Below are positions 10,854 to 21,390 of a DNA stretch of 64,000 nt, piece by piece. A program made the position numbers and the translations under genes. The number at the start of each line of letters is the position of its first letter. The stretch's first letter is position 1. The notes under the pieces were generated by a model. The model was not told where the DNA came from, searched no databases, and worked only from the letters and a program-made list of their open reading frames with translations. The DNA comes from Varanus komodoensis (taxonomy: Eukaryota > Chordata > Lepidosauria > Squamata > Varanidae): positions 1 through 64,000 of the forward strand of contig NW_025335872.1 of NCBI RefSeq assembly GCF_004798865.1, given 5' to 3'.

Positions 10854-11071
10854 ATGGGGAAATTAGGGGTGGAGTTTCTAAGCATGCTTCTCCAAATACG
10901 AAGCAAGATTGATGCTGCAAAGGGCAAGAACCATGAGCCGCAGCCTCCCCTTCATGAGTACCCACAGTTGGGAGATCTCATGATTGGTGCCATTGCTTCT
11001 CTGTCCTTCATTGTTCTTGATGCATTAACCTTCACTGGAGAACCCTCACTGGCACTGCACGATGAAGTTTC
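10854..11071 (+). pseudogene. V2R copy C1, exon 1 (first copy)
   Basis: 218 bp from ATG, phase 2 at the end, so it joins in frame to exon 2 at 12812. It gives a leader (MGKLGVEFLSMLLQI) and the V2R N-terminus: NHEPQPPLHEYPQLGDLMIG, AIASLSFIV, TGEPSLALHDEVS. Open throughout. The position of the splice donor after GTTTC reads GAAAGG rather than GTAAGG. The leader is less hydrophobic than in the second copy. Confidence 0.8.
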
Positions 11072-11252
11072 GAAAGGACATTATTTTGTGTTTGTTTCCA
11101 GTTTGTTTGTGTCAATATATGTGGCCAACTTTAATCATAGGTCTAAATAATGAGAGCCATGGCTGTGAGGGAGCCTGCCTTCGTGAAATCAGTGCTTTAA
11201 ATAGGAATAAGTGGATATGGATGGAGAGCAAAGTTTTGTCATCCTATTTAGC

Positions 11253-11465
11253 ATGCAGGAATTAGGAGTTGTGCTGCTAAGCTTGCTTCTCACAATAGAA
11301 AGCAAGGCTGATGCTGCAAAATGCAAGAACCATGAGCCACAGCCTCCATGAGTTTCCACAGCTGGATGATCTCGTGATTGGTGCCATTGCTTCTCTGTCC
11401 TTCATTGTTCCTAATGCATTAACCTTCACTGGAGAACCCTCACTGGCACTGCACGATGAAGTTTC
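11253..11465 (+). pseudogene. V2R copy C1, exon 1 (second, duplicated copy)
   Basis: ATG at 11253 with a better leader (MQELGVVLLSLLLTI), then KCKNHEPQPP and a 4-bp loss relative to the first copy that breaks the frame near 11346. The rest (LVIGAIASLSFIV, TGEPSLALHDEVS) is in another frame. It has the same GA in place of GT at the donor. Confidence 0.8.
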
Positions 11466-11506
11466 GAAAGGACATTATTTTGTGTTTGTTTCCAGTTTGT
11501 TTTTTT

Positions 11507-12811
11507 GTTTGATTATTTGATTGTCAGCAGAAATTGTTGAAGCAGATGAAGCCTGTGAATAATGGTGTGGGCAGTAGAGGAAGTTCAAATTATTAAAGTG
11601 TAGTGGAAACTACATTTTCTGCATTGCCAGAACAATGCATTTTAAGGTTCTTCACATTTTTTCCACTCTGCGTTCCCCCCCCCCACCATTGATCTCATAT
11701 TTGAGTTATTTTTTCCACCAATTTCTGTCTTGTGCATGATTCATAAGATTATTTTTTCATTTCCTTTTTTCCCTTTCTTTTCATCTCTTTTCATCCACTG
11801 TTCCCTTTCTATCTTCCATATATTAAGGAAACAGCATGCCAGTATTAAGTGGATTTAATCAGTCCAAATGTGATGTGTTTGAATTTGAAACAATTCCATT
11901 GCATGTATTCTTGTCTCTTAAAGGGGGTATATTCGTTTTATTTTGTTGTTTTAATGATTGTAAGCCATCCAGAGATGCTAGGCATAAGGGATGGAATACA
12001 AAAGGTTTAAATATTATTATTAATAATAATATTCAGTATGCTGTACCATGTACAAAGTGTTGGCCCCATCATAATCATTTTAACTCTTTTCGTATAGCTA
12101 AAAGATGTTCCTCCTAAGTGGGACAATGAACAGACTAATGTGTCCTCTAATCCTCATGTGGATGTGGAAGCAAATCAGAATCAGAATCAGATTCTGCCAT
12201 GTATGAAGCCATTTCCTGTCATGGAAATTCCTTGCTTTTAGGGAAGGGACATGTGGGATCCATCCCAAGACAAAAGCTCTTTTTTAGAAATGGAAACCAT
12301 TGCATTGCATGTCTCCTTGACTCTTAGAAGGGATTCCTTTCAGTGTGGTGTACCCTGCACTCTGTGGTTGGTCCCAATCACAAACATTTAAAGATGGTTG
12401 TTCAAAATGGGACTGTACTATGATTAGACAAATGAATCTACTAATCCTCTTCATTATGGAACCATGCCTCATACTTTGCACATCATCCTCAGAATCCTGT
12501 TCACTGGGAGATTGTTGAGTCTCTGCCGTAAGGGTGGTGGAATCTTGTCATTCTGTATTGACACACTTCATTTAGGAAGACTTGAAATAAGTGTTATCAT
12601 ACTCTTTAGTTCCTTTATCAGGAGAACGTCCAGGCAATGGTCTATTTGGAAGATGAATATCAATATTTTTTTGCAGCTTTAGCTTTGTCTTGGCCATGAT
12701 AAGCCATGAAGTCATGATGATGATAATGATGATGCAAAGAGCAGTGTGAGCATCTTACAAAATACTGTGTGAGCAATGTTCTAATGCAGGAGGTGACTTT
12801 CTTGCTTCTAG
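11507..12811. repeat. Intron 1 of C1, with a diverged local duplication
   Basis: 11856-12175 and 12268-12470 are diverged copies of one sequence: the stretch ending cattgcatgt then tcttagargg, and the stretch starting ttcagtrtgstgtacc and ending ctaatcctc, occur in the same order in both. The first copy is interrupted at about 11930-12025 by a LINE-type 3' tail. The rest of 11507-12811 shows no gene. Confidence 0.6.
11930..12025 (+). mobile_element. L2/CR1-type LINE 3' tail
   Basis: About 95 bases with the end typical of reptile LINEs (gtaagccatccagagatgc, then ggaatacaaaaggtttaaat and a TTA-rich tail). No coding sequence is left. Confidence 0.55.
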
Positions 12812-13103
12812 TGTGGTACCCAAGAATTACCAGCATATCCTGGCCTTGACATTTGCACTGCAGGAGATCAACGACAACCCTGACATCCTGTCCAACCTCA
12901 CCTTGGGTTTCCACATCTATGACAGCCATTTTATGGCCAAGTGGACATATCAGGCCACCTTGCGACTGATAGGTGCAGCAAGACGATTAGTCCCTAACTG
13001 CAAATGCAATATACAGCAACACTTGATAGCAGTTATTGGGGGAATGGATGCAGAAACCTCCCTTCATGTTGCAACTCTCTTGGATAGGTACAAGATTTCA
13101 CAA
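12812..13103 (+). pseudogene. V2R copy C1, exon 2
   Basis: 292 bp, the standard size, open: VVPKNYQHILALTFALQEIN, LTLGFHIYDSHF, LIAVIGGMDAETSLHVATLL, YKISQ. Start of the ligand-binding domain. Acceptor gcttctag. The donor reads CAA|GCGGGG in place of CAG|GTxxGG, a GC site in poor context. Confidence 0.9.
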
Positions 13104-14178
13104 GCGGGGAACAATCTCTACATGAATATGGAGAATGAGAGTGCAACATTTTTTTCACATTTACTTTGTTCTTTCATTCATGCAATTGTGCTATGGAGAT
13201 TGAAATATGTACATCAGAATTAATTGTGTTATCTTTCTCCCTTTGATGAAGGAAAACAGCAAAGATGAAGCAAACTTGTGGGAAGAAGGGAATTTCTGCT
13301 GGGATTCCACTCATTTAAGTGGACTTTGATTTAAGAGAGGAGGGTATAGGCAGAAGCTCAGACCACTTTCACAGAAACATTCCAATCCATGCTTGGAAAT
13401 GAAATGCCATGGACAGTCCACATTTCCTTGCTTGTTGTTCCAGCCAACCCTAGAAGAGCAGGAAAACACAGAGCACTACATTTCTTTCTCTCTGGGCACC
13501 AGATTCTGCATTCACCTCCTGCCTGGATCACTAATCATTCCAGGAAAAGAGAGAGCACATGGTGGATTGAAGTGGGGAGAAAGGATGTAGTCCTCTTTTG
13601 AGTAGCACACTAATTCAGAAAGGAAACTTCATGATTTTCTGTAGTTTTGGGGAGATATGTATTGCGGGAGGTTGTCAGATGTATAAATATTGTAGCAAAT
13701 TATTTATTAATTAAATTCTTGCATGGAAATAAACATAAAGATGAAATGGCTTCTCTATGCACTTTTCATTGCTGGAAGACTGATTTTATGAAACTGAGAG
13801 GGAGTAGGGGAACACTCATGTATAAGGCAATGACTGCGAACCTTTTAATATTTTGATATATGAACAGGAGGAGGTGTATTGACACAGCCTAAAGATTCAT
13901 ACTTCTTTGGAAATTTGGACCACTTCTGTTGAAGCCTCATAATTATTGCTTGTCATACAAATCCATGGACACACTCATATAGTGGACAAAATAATATGAA
14001 GTACTAGGGTGCCATATTGACAGCCCCTTTTCAGGACCACATAGAGGTTCCCACATGTACCATGAAATACTGAGGATCCCTGTATTATAGTATTGTTGAG
14101 AAGTTTGCTGAAGTTTTATGCGCAAATAAAGCTCTGTAGTATTTGGCATTTCTCCCTCTCCCTCTTGTATCTCCTTAG
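13104..14178. other. Intron 2 of C1
   Basis: About 1.1 kb with short chance ORFs only; no repeat or gene recognised. Confidence 0.5.
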
Positions 14179-15022
14179 CTAATATATGGAACCGCTCGCG
14201 TGATGAACGATAAAACTCCGGGTCTTTCCTTCTACAACATGACTCTGAGGGAGTCCCTCCAGTATGCAGGGATTCTCTCTTTGCTGCTGCATTTCCGGTG
14301 GACATGGATAGGGACGGTTGTTATGGATAATGGCAATGGGGAGCAATTCCTGCACATGGTAATCCCACTATTTTCTGTTAGCAGTGTCTGTTTTGCCTTC
14401 ATTGAAAAAAATCCCTGCACTTGCTCTTGGCTCTGATATAAAAGACATATTGGAGAAGGGTGCAAAAATACTTGATAATATCGAGGACAGCACTGCAAAT
14501 GTATATGTGGCCAATGGAGAATCGTATTCCATGGAATTTTTTAGATGGTTGCCATATCTATCAGAATGAGAACATGTGGCAAATACAAGAATTGGTAAAG
14601 TGGTGATTGTGACAGCTCAGGTGGAGCTCACATCATTTGTCTTTCAAAGGAATTGGAACACAGAGTTTTTTCCATGGTGCTCTGTCTTTCACAATTCAAT
14701 CCAATGATGTTCCAGGAGTTCAACAATTAATGCACAAAAACCTTCCAGTCCCAAGGGTTTTCTTAGGTCATTCTGACAAGGCACTTTCAACTGTGTATTC
14801 CCAGATCAAGTTCTGGATAATTTAGACAAAAATATCTGTACTGGGGATGAGGGACTTCCTGGGACATTTTTTGAAATGTGCTTGACGGGCCACAGCTACA
14901 AAGTCTACAATGCTGTCCATGCAGTGGCCCATGCCTTGAATGCCATGTCTTCATCTGGTCTGAAGAACAGAGGAATGGTAACCCGAGGGAGACCAACCTT
15001 TCACAGCCATTTGCAGTGGCAG
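14179..15022 (+). pseudogene. V2R copy C1, exon 3
   Basis: 844 bp after acceptor tctccttag, ending CAG|gtaatg. Encodes IYGTARVMNDKTPGLSFYNM, LLLHFRWTWIG, CFAFIEK, then in the next frame ANVYVANGESYSMEFFRWLP and VVIVTAQVELTSFVFQR. An A-run at 14404-14410 is one base longer than in copy B and shifts the frame; a TGA follows at 14567-14569, and the 3' third has further shifts. Confidence 0.9.
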
Positions 15023-15414
15023 GTAATGGGCTGAATATATTCATGTGGGAATGACCCACAGCTTTGTGCTGACAAAATACATCAATATATGTAGGGAAAC
15101 CTCTTCCTTTTTTGAACTAGACAATCAAGTATGTCTTTTCCTACACAAACAGCTAGGTACTAAAGAACATGCATATGTGGAAGATCATTTATTCTATGAA
15201 CTAGGAAGGCTTGAAAATCTACCTAAACCTCCAATGCAGTTTAATCTAATCTTTGAATAAGAGAAATCCCTGAGCTGAAACTCTGTATTTATACTTTAAG
15301 GTGACTGAGGAAAAATACTAAGAGTAATGAAAGCCTCCCAGTACAAGTATTTCTCTCCCTCTGTCTGCTTGATTCCAGTAACAGTTTTTCTAAGCACTTT
15401 CATTTTGCTTCCAG

Positions 15415-15642
15415 CTCCATCATTTTCTGAAAGTGGTTTCATTTTACAACAGTCCTGGGGAAAAGCTTTATTTTAACAAGAATGGAGAGTTAGTCACTGG
15501 ATTTGATGTGATCAATTGGATCATGTCCTCAAACCAGTCTTTTCAAAGAGTGAAAGTTGGGAGGATGGATGCTGAGGCTGCTCCAGGCCAAGCATTCACC
15601 ATCAGCCCACCTGCCATAACCTGGAACAGCTGGTCCAACCAG
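15415..15642 (+). pseudogene. V2R copy C1, exon 4
   Basis: 228 bp, open, acceptor tgcttccag, donor gttagg. NKNGELVTGFDVINWIMSSN, RVKVGRMDAEAA, AITWNSWSNQ. The best preserved exon of C1. Confidence 0.92.
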
Positions 15643-16004
15643 GTTAGGTTCTTGGTGTTTTGGTGGGATCTAGTCCTTTGAATAAGTCTCAGTAGTGACA
15701 TGTTTTGTTTATTTCATTTGACAATGATGAACCTCAACAAATCCTTGATTAGAACTGCATAACCTAATTCATGATTCAGTGAAAGAAACCCAATGTTTCA
15801 CCCCTGGTTCCTGTGCTGCTGAATTTACCTTTTGAAATAGTTGAGGAAATAAGAAGATAACATTTTATTGTTTTGAATATACTTAAATCATAGCTGGTTT
15901 TGCCACTTAGCTCTGCTACATTATGATAATTGGTAATATTATGCAATTATGAAGACATGTTCAGATCCAGGCCTTGTAATATTTAGAACAGCACTTTGGA
16001 AGAA

Positions 16005-16252
16005 CTTTATTTATTTATTTAGTTTTGGATTTATATCTTGCCTTTTTCCTACAAAGGGCTCAAGGCAGCTTACATCTCCTCCTCCATCTTATCCCCACAA
16101 CAACAACCCTGTGAGGATTGTGAGGTAGGTTGGGCTGAGAGTCTGTGACTGGCCCAAAGTCATCCAGTTGGCTCCATGGCTGAGCGGGGACTAGAACCCA
16201 GATCGTCTGAGTCTGTCCCATGCTCTTAACCACTACACCACACTGGTTCTCC
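16005..16252 (-). mobile_element. tRNA-derived SINE (Sauria type)
   Basis: On the minus strand the head reads CCAGTGTGGTGTAGTGG, then TTAAGAGC (A-box region) and GGGTTCTAGTCCC (B box), then GGCCAGTCACAGACTCTC and GGTTGTTGTTGTGGGGAT, with a tail of AAATAAATAAAT. This is the familiar squamate SINE layout. Three further copies lie in the window. Confidence 0.85.
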
Positions 16253-16524
16253 AATTAGTTATGGTTGGTTTTAATGGGAATTCTCTCAGAATGACTCAGA
16301 TTTGACCCAGTGCATAGTAAAGCAGTACAATGCTTAGTTTTCTCTTTTGTATTATGTGCTCTTTGGTTATTTCTATCCCACTGGGGAATGGGTGAAAATG
16401 CAGCTTTATTTATTTCAAACTGACAGATTAAGGCCTCTTTCCCCAACATCACTACCACCTTTATAAATCACATGGTAATACTGACTTGATCTGTCTTTTT
16501 CCCTCTTTCTCCACTTTGCCTATG

Positions 16525-16725
16525 ACCCTCCTTCCCTCCCTCCATCCCTGTCTCTCTCTCAACTATGTATCCTCTCTTTGGCCCTCTCTCTGTCTCTCTA
16601 CCTCTACCTCTCTACCTCTACATCCATAACTCTACCTCTACTTCTCAATCTATCCATTATCTCTCTCTCATCTATCTATTCATCCTCCTCCTACTCATCA
16701 TCATCACCTCTCTCTTTCAGAAGTA
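16525..16725. repeat. CT-rich low-complexity tract
   Basis: Pyrimidine-rich sequence with irregular ctctac and ctctct units; simple repeat, no gene. Confidence 0.85.
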
Positions 16726-16799
16726 TATTACACTTATTTCTTAAAATGTACTCAAAGTTGTTTATATAATTCTAGTTTAAGATGAATTTCAATGGCAGT

Positions 16800-17515
16800 G
16801 TAAGAACCAGGAAAAGGTAGACCTGCCTTAGTTTTTTTTTGAATGTTTTCAGGGTCAGCTTGCCACACCATGATCCAAACCAATGGTAGTGAAGGATGTT
16901 TAGGACTGTGGGAGGAGGAATTTGACTTCATGTGAACATTTCCCTTTTAAAACAATGAAAGGGTGTTTTCCTTGAGGAAGGCTTGCTAATTCCCAGTTTT
17001 ATGATTGCATTTGAAAATAATCATATTTTAATGCACAAAAATAATTGTGCATCTTTTAAAAAAGAATGGAAATACTCATTTTATGCCTTTTGAACAAAGG
17101 TGTAAAATACATAGCTTACCAATTCAAAGTAGCAAGAAAGCTTTCCAAAAATGGGAGCACACAGAAATGAGGACATGTAGGGAAACATGAAATGTAGTAC
17201 TTTTCCCAATACCAGGAGGAACTTGGCAGATCACACCATTCATATAGACTTTTGAAACCCTGTATTTACTCCATTTTCCCATTCTGTGTACAAGCAGGTG
17301 GGAAGCATGCATGCACTTTCCCTCCATGACACCTTAATATAATTTCAATGTTCCCAAACATGGGAGGACACAGTTATGGGAAAGCAGCTCCTGACGAGGT
17401 GGGAACTTCAACAGGAACTGCAGAACTGGAAGGGTTGTACTGAATACTTTTCGTGATTCTTATTCTCCTTCTCCTCTGATGCCTTTAGGTACAGACTCTG
17501 TCTGCATACTGGAGA
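16800..17515 (+). repeat. Duplicated intron-4/exon-5 segment, first copy
   Basis: Aligns in order with about 20600-21300: the gaggaaggcttgctaattccc, caagcaggtgggaagcatgc and gcagaactggaagg blocks recur, then a pyrimidine tract and the acceptor at 17487 (gatgcctttag) followed by an exon 5-like start (ctctgtctgca). The coding match fades after about 25 bases, so exon 5 here is only a stub. Confidence 0.75.
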
Positions 17516-18023
17516 ACATGAAACTGACAGATTAATCCAATTTGCCTGTCCAACACCATAATTTCTACAAACACCACAGTAATACTGATGGATCCATCCA
17601 TCCATCTTCATCCATATATGTACTATTCAGATTTATATCTCATTTTTTCCTAACAATAAACTGGTTTACATAATTCGGGATTGAAATGAATTTAGATCCC
17701 AAAGTACTAACAGGGAAAAATTATTCCATTTTTTAAATGCTAGTGACAGGTTTATTTTCAGATTATTTCCCAAGAACAGATTTGTTAGTATTTATTCCAA
17801 ACACATTCATTTGGAATCCTTTTAAAAATATTATTTTCATTAATAATTTATTGTGCAATATGAAATACATTACAATGTTTATCATGTTAATAATTGGTAA
17901 CTCACTTGCCCAGTTATTACTCTTTGTTTCACCAACAAATAACTTCAATCACATTTTTTAAGCTCATTGCTGTTTCAAATCATGAAGGTTTTAAATAGCA
18001 TTAGCAAGCTGGCAAAATCTGTT
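17516..18023. other. Nothing recognised
   Basis: AT-rich sequence between the exon 5 stub and the L1 tail; no gene or repeat seen. Confidence 0.4.
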
Positions 18024-20245
18024 TTAATCTTTTTTTTTCTTTTTTCTATCAAAATCAATACAATTAATATAGTAAAAATGGACATAATTAAATATTACTA
18101 ATAAACATAATTAAAAATGCATTAATATGGGTTCTATCTCCACCAGGACCAACATCTCGAGTTACTTATTGTAAGGTAACTTTTCCATTCAGTTTTCCCC
18201 ATTTCCCCTCCAGAACTGCATTGGCTCTGCATTGTCACACCTCTTTCCTTTTATTAAATTTCCTTTTATTTATGAAATAAAACATTCAATAAAATGTCTC
18301 CTAATATTTTCAAATTTGTTTTCACCAATCAAAACATTTTCCATCTAAAATCACGTTAACTTATCATTAATACCTATATTCCAGACTTCTGTATACCAGT
18401 CAACTAAATGTTATTCACCTGTTATTTTTCAGTACCTTTCTATTATCAATCTTACTGCTGTTAATACATTAATCATCAATTTTTTAGTATTTTTGTCCCA
18501 TCTGTTCCCTAAATAATGGCTAATTCAGGATAAACTTCAATATTCAAATTCAATTTCTTTGCAAATCTTTTCCCAAAACTCATTTATATATTTAGACTCC
18601 CACCACCCACTTTCCAGTAGCATCTCCAACAAACATTGGAATTTTCATTATTCATGTCATTCAATTTAAATGGAGTTAAGTACCATATCCAAACCTGTTT
18701 AACATAATTCTCTTTCTTATTGACATAAATTGTAACATTCTCTTATTCCACATGTTATTCCATTCTTCAGTACTAACATTTCTTTTTAAAATCTATTTCC
18801 CAAGACACTTCAAGAGGATCATGTTGATCCTCCTCTTCTAGTACTTTATTGTAGATTTTACTTGTCATTGCTCGCATTCACATATTGTCTTGTTTTTCTT
18901 TCTGTAAATTATATCTTCTAATTTAGTATATTCTCTGCATTTACCATTTTTCAACCAATTTTTAGTCCAGCAATTTAATTGAAGTTTATTCTACCCATGT
19001 ACTTTACCCTGTCCCATTATTGCTTCTAACATTTCTTTACTCTTCATTTTCTCTAGCCAATATTTCAACTTGATAACTTCATGCTTACTTTCTGTAATTC
19101 CTTCAACCTACTACTCAGGTTCCCTTGGAATCTTTCCAATTCTGTAACTGGATATATGGCAAAGTCAATGGGATAAATATATCCATACATTTATTCCAAA
19201 TTCTGACCATATTCTTTAAAAAGCGTTCCGTATCTTTTAAATAGTATAATTATCTTCTTCAAGAAAGATATTTAATAAGAATTCCCCTACATCTTGATAT
19301 TCTAATTCACTGTATATTATCTCATCTGACTGTAGTATAATATATGCTATATGCCACACCTGAATAGATATATAATAACATCTCACATTGGGAATACCGA
19401 ACTGCCCTCTGTTTTCTAGGGCATATACCATCTTTTTAAATTAATCCTTGCTTTATCCCAATTTCAAAATTTATTAATCATGTTTTATCATTTTTCCAAG
19501 TCTTTCTCTGGTAGCTGAATTGGTAATATCATAAGCAAGAAATTAATCTTAGGTAAAAACTTCATTTTGAATACCACCATTGTACCAAACCATGAGAAAG
19601 CAATCTTTTAAACTAATCTTCCCTTTCACTGCATTTTTAACATAAAAAAGTTCTCTTTTGATCATTGCAAACTATTTGTAATATTTACTCCTAAATACTG
19701 AATATTACATATCTGAACTTCTAATCCTTTTCCACTTTATTACAATTAAATATCATCTCTGATTTCTTGTAATTTACTTGAAAAGCCATTATTCTCCAAA
19801 TTCTGTTAAATGTATTCTAATCTGAGTCATAACCTTAACTTGATTCTTTATTGCTAATTATGAGTCATCTGCAAATACGCTAATCTTAATTTTATTTGCA
19901 AATCCTATACCTTCTATTAAATAATCATTACTAACACCATTTGCTAGCAGTTCTTTAACTTAAGCGAACAAAATCAGGGAAAGAGGGCAACCCTGTCTTG
20001 CATCTCAGCCTAGGGATATTTGGTCTGTTATACCAACATTTACTATTACTGTTGCAAAGTTTCTTGAACATAATTGATGTATTATATGTCTAAATCATGT
20101 ACAAAATCCCATTAGTAATATCATTATTGTTGGCCATTCCAAACAATCAAAAGCTTAAAAAAATTTCTAATGCTATTATGCTAGCTTTTAAATTTTTCTT
20201 CTATATATATTCAATTTTGTTTAATACTGTTCTAGTAAAAGCATA
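18024..20245 (-). mobile_element. L1-type LINE, degenerate
   Basis: The minus strand carries a decayed L1 ORF2. Near 19870-20000 it reads PLSLILFA and ISVFADDS, matching the GCPLSPxLF and FADD motifs of L1 reverse transcriptase; 19431-19237 gives GQFGIPNVRCYYISIQVWHI, the L1 region after the polymerase. The 3' end is an A-rich tail (T runs at 18027-18046 on the + strand). Many stops and frameshifts; the endonuclease and ORF1 are not seen, so it is 5'-truncated. Confidence 0.75.
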
Positions 20246-21272
20246 AAGGGGGGGGGGAGTAGTCCTGTCTCAATTTGCGTTCCTTTAGTTTGAATTCAGT
20301 TTCATCTTGGAACACCATGATTCAACCCAACAGTACTGAGGAGCTGCAGGAAGTGTGGACAAGGTTGGGCCTCTGGGGGTCAGTGTCAGATTTTATAGCA
20401 TCCTGGCAGTCAAAGTCTCTTGATGTGCTATCCAAGTTGCTTGCATGTTATAATGAGGCAGAATGTGTCCTTTTGGGACAAGCTCTGCATTTTGTCACCC
20501 TTGTTTTGCTGTCACAGCAGCAATTGGAAAGAATGTGGAGGTGGCCTTGAAGTCACAGGCATACATGTGGCATGCCCATATGGTGTCCACTTTTGGGTGG
20601 ATTCACCTAAACTTACCATAAGAATGTATGAAATGAAGGTGCAAGGATGCTTAGCAATTTCACTTCCAGCAACTCATGTGAAAATATCATTAAAAAAGAA
20701 AGAAAGAAAGAAAGAAAGAAAAAGAAAAAAGAAGTGCTTTCTTTGAGAAATGTTGCAAATTCCTGGTTTCATGACTGCATTTGTTAAAATCACATTGTAA
20801 TGCACACTGTAAAATGTGCATTTAAAAAAATAATGATCCTACACTTTTTATGCTGCCTGAAAAAATGCATAGAATGCATAGGTCATCTGTTTCAAGGAGG
20901 TGAAAAATATGCCCAAACTGAAAGCATATTGAACATTGGAAGAACCTGGGAGATCTTGAAATACAGTGATTTTCCCAGCCCCACAGAATCTATGATGATG
21001 ATGATGCCATTCATAAGAATCCTTTCACCCTAATCTCCCCCCACCCCCATGCACACCATTTTCCTTCCATTTACAAGCAGGTGGGAAGCATGCATGAGAT
21101 TTCCTCCAAGGCACAGTCATATCATTTCATCCTTGTGAAAGTCTCACAGAGCACATGCACGAAAAAACAGCTCCCGAAGAGCAAGGCAACTTAGAAAGTG
21201 ATTGCAGAACTGGAAGGATCCTGAAAACTTAACTCTCAAGATTCCTGCTCTCATCCTTCCCTGGTGGCTTAG
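20246..21272 (+). repeat. Duplicated intron-4 segment, second copy, upstream of exon 5 of C2
   Basis: 20600-21290 aligns with 16800-17515 in the same order. 20270-20600 aligns only patchily near its beginning (caccatgat). A G run (20249-20257) lies at the L1 junction. Confidence 0.7.
20690..20735. repeat. (AAAG)n microsatellite
   Basis: Purine run of AAAG units at a site corresponding to tttaaaacaatgaaaggg in the other copy of the duplicated segment; it expanded on this side only. Confidence 0.85.
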
Positions 21273-21390
21273 GCATAGTCGCTGTCTGAGTGCAGTGAGA
21301 GCTGCAATCCTGGTTTTAGGAAGAAGGTCAAGGACGGAGAGCCATTTTGCTGCTATGGTTGCATCACTTGTCCCAAAGGGAAGATTTCAG
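21273..21390 (+). pseudogene. V2R copy C2, exon 5 (cysteine-rich linker)
   Basis: 118 bp, phase 0 to 1, acceptor ccctggtggcttag, donor gtgaga. CSESCNPGFRKKVKDGEPFC followed by CYGCITCPKGKIS is the nine-cysteine (NCD3G) linker. The first codons (from GCA TAG TCG) appear to contain a TAG if the acceptor is as placed. Confidence 0.85.

Larger units (their letters stand above)
10711..11506 (+). repeat. Tandem duplication carrying V2R exon 1
   Basis: Two direct copies of about 395 bases: 10711-11106 and 11107-11506. Each holds a short 5' leader (aataagtggatatggatgg), a V2R signal-peptide exon and the following intron start. The last hundred bases of the two units are almost identical, while the 5' parts differ more. 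Confidence 0.9.
15643..16799. other. Intron 4 of C1, first part
   Basis: 15720-15810 matches the intron of copy B on both sides of its L2 insertion. Besides the SINE and the CT-rich patch listed separately nothing is recognised. Confidence 0.6.
10854..17515 (+). pseudogene. V2R copy C1, exons 1-4 and an exon 5 stub
   Basis: A + strand V2R pseudogene of the A subfamily: duplicated exon 1, exon 2 (12812-13103), exon 3 (14179-15022), exon 4 (15415-15642) and the first bases of exon 5 after an acceptor at about 17488. Exon lengths and phases match the family. Breaks: changed donors after exons 1 and 2, a frameshift and a stop in exon 3, and loss of the rest of exon 5. Exons 5-6 further on (C2) may belong to another copy because the preceding intron segment is duplicated. 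Confidence 0.85.

Noticed and set aside
16005-16252. tRNA gene (A and B box present)
   Set aside because: The boxes belong to the tRNA-derived head of a SINE; no cloverleaf or mature tRNA end.
16578-16769. Ser/Leu/Tyr-rich ORF
   Set aside because: Translation of the CT-rich simple repeat.
20275-20550. 91-codon ORF on the + strand
   Set aside because: Lies in intron-derived sequence next to the L1; no family resemblance.
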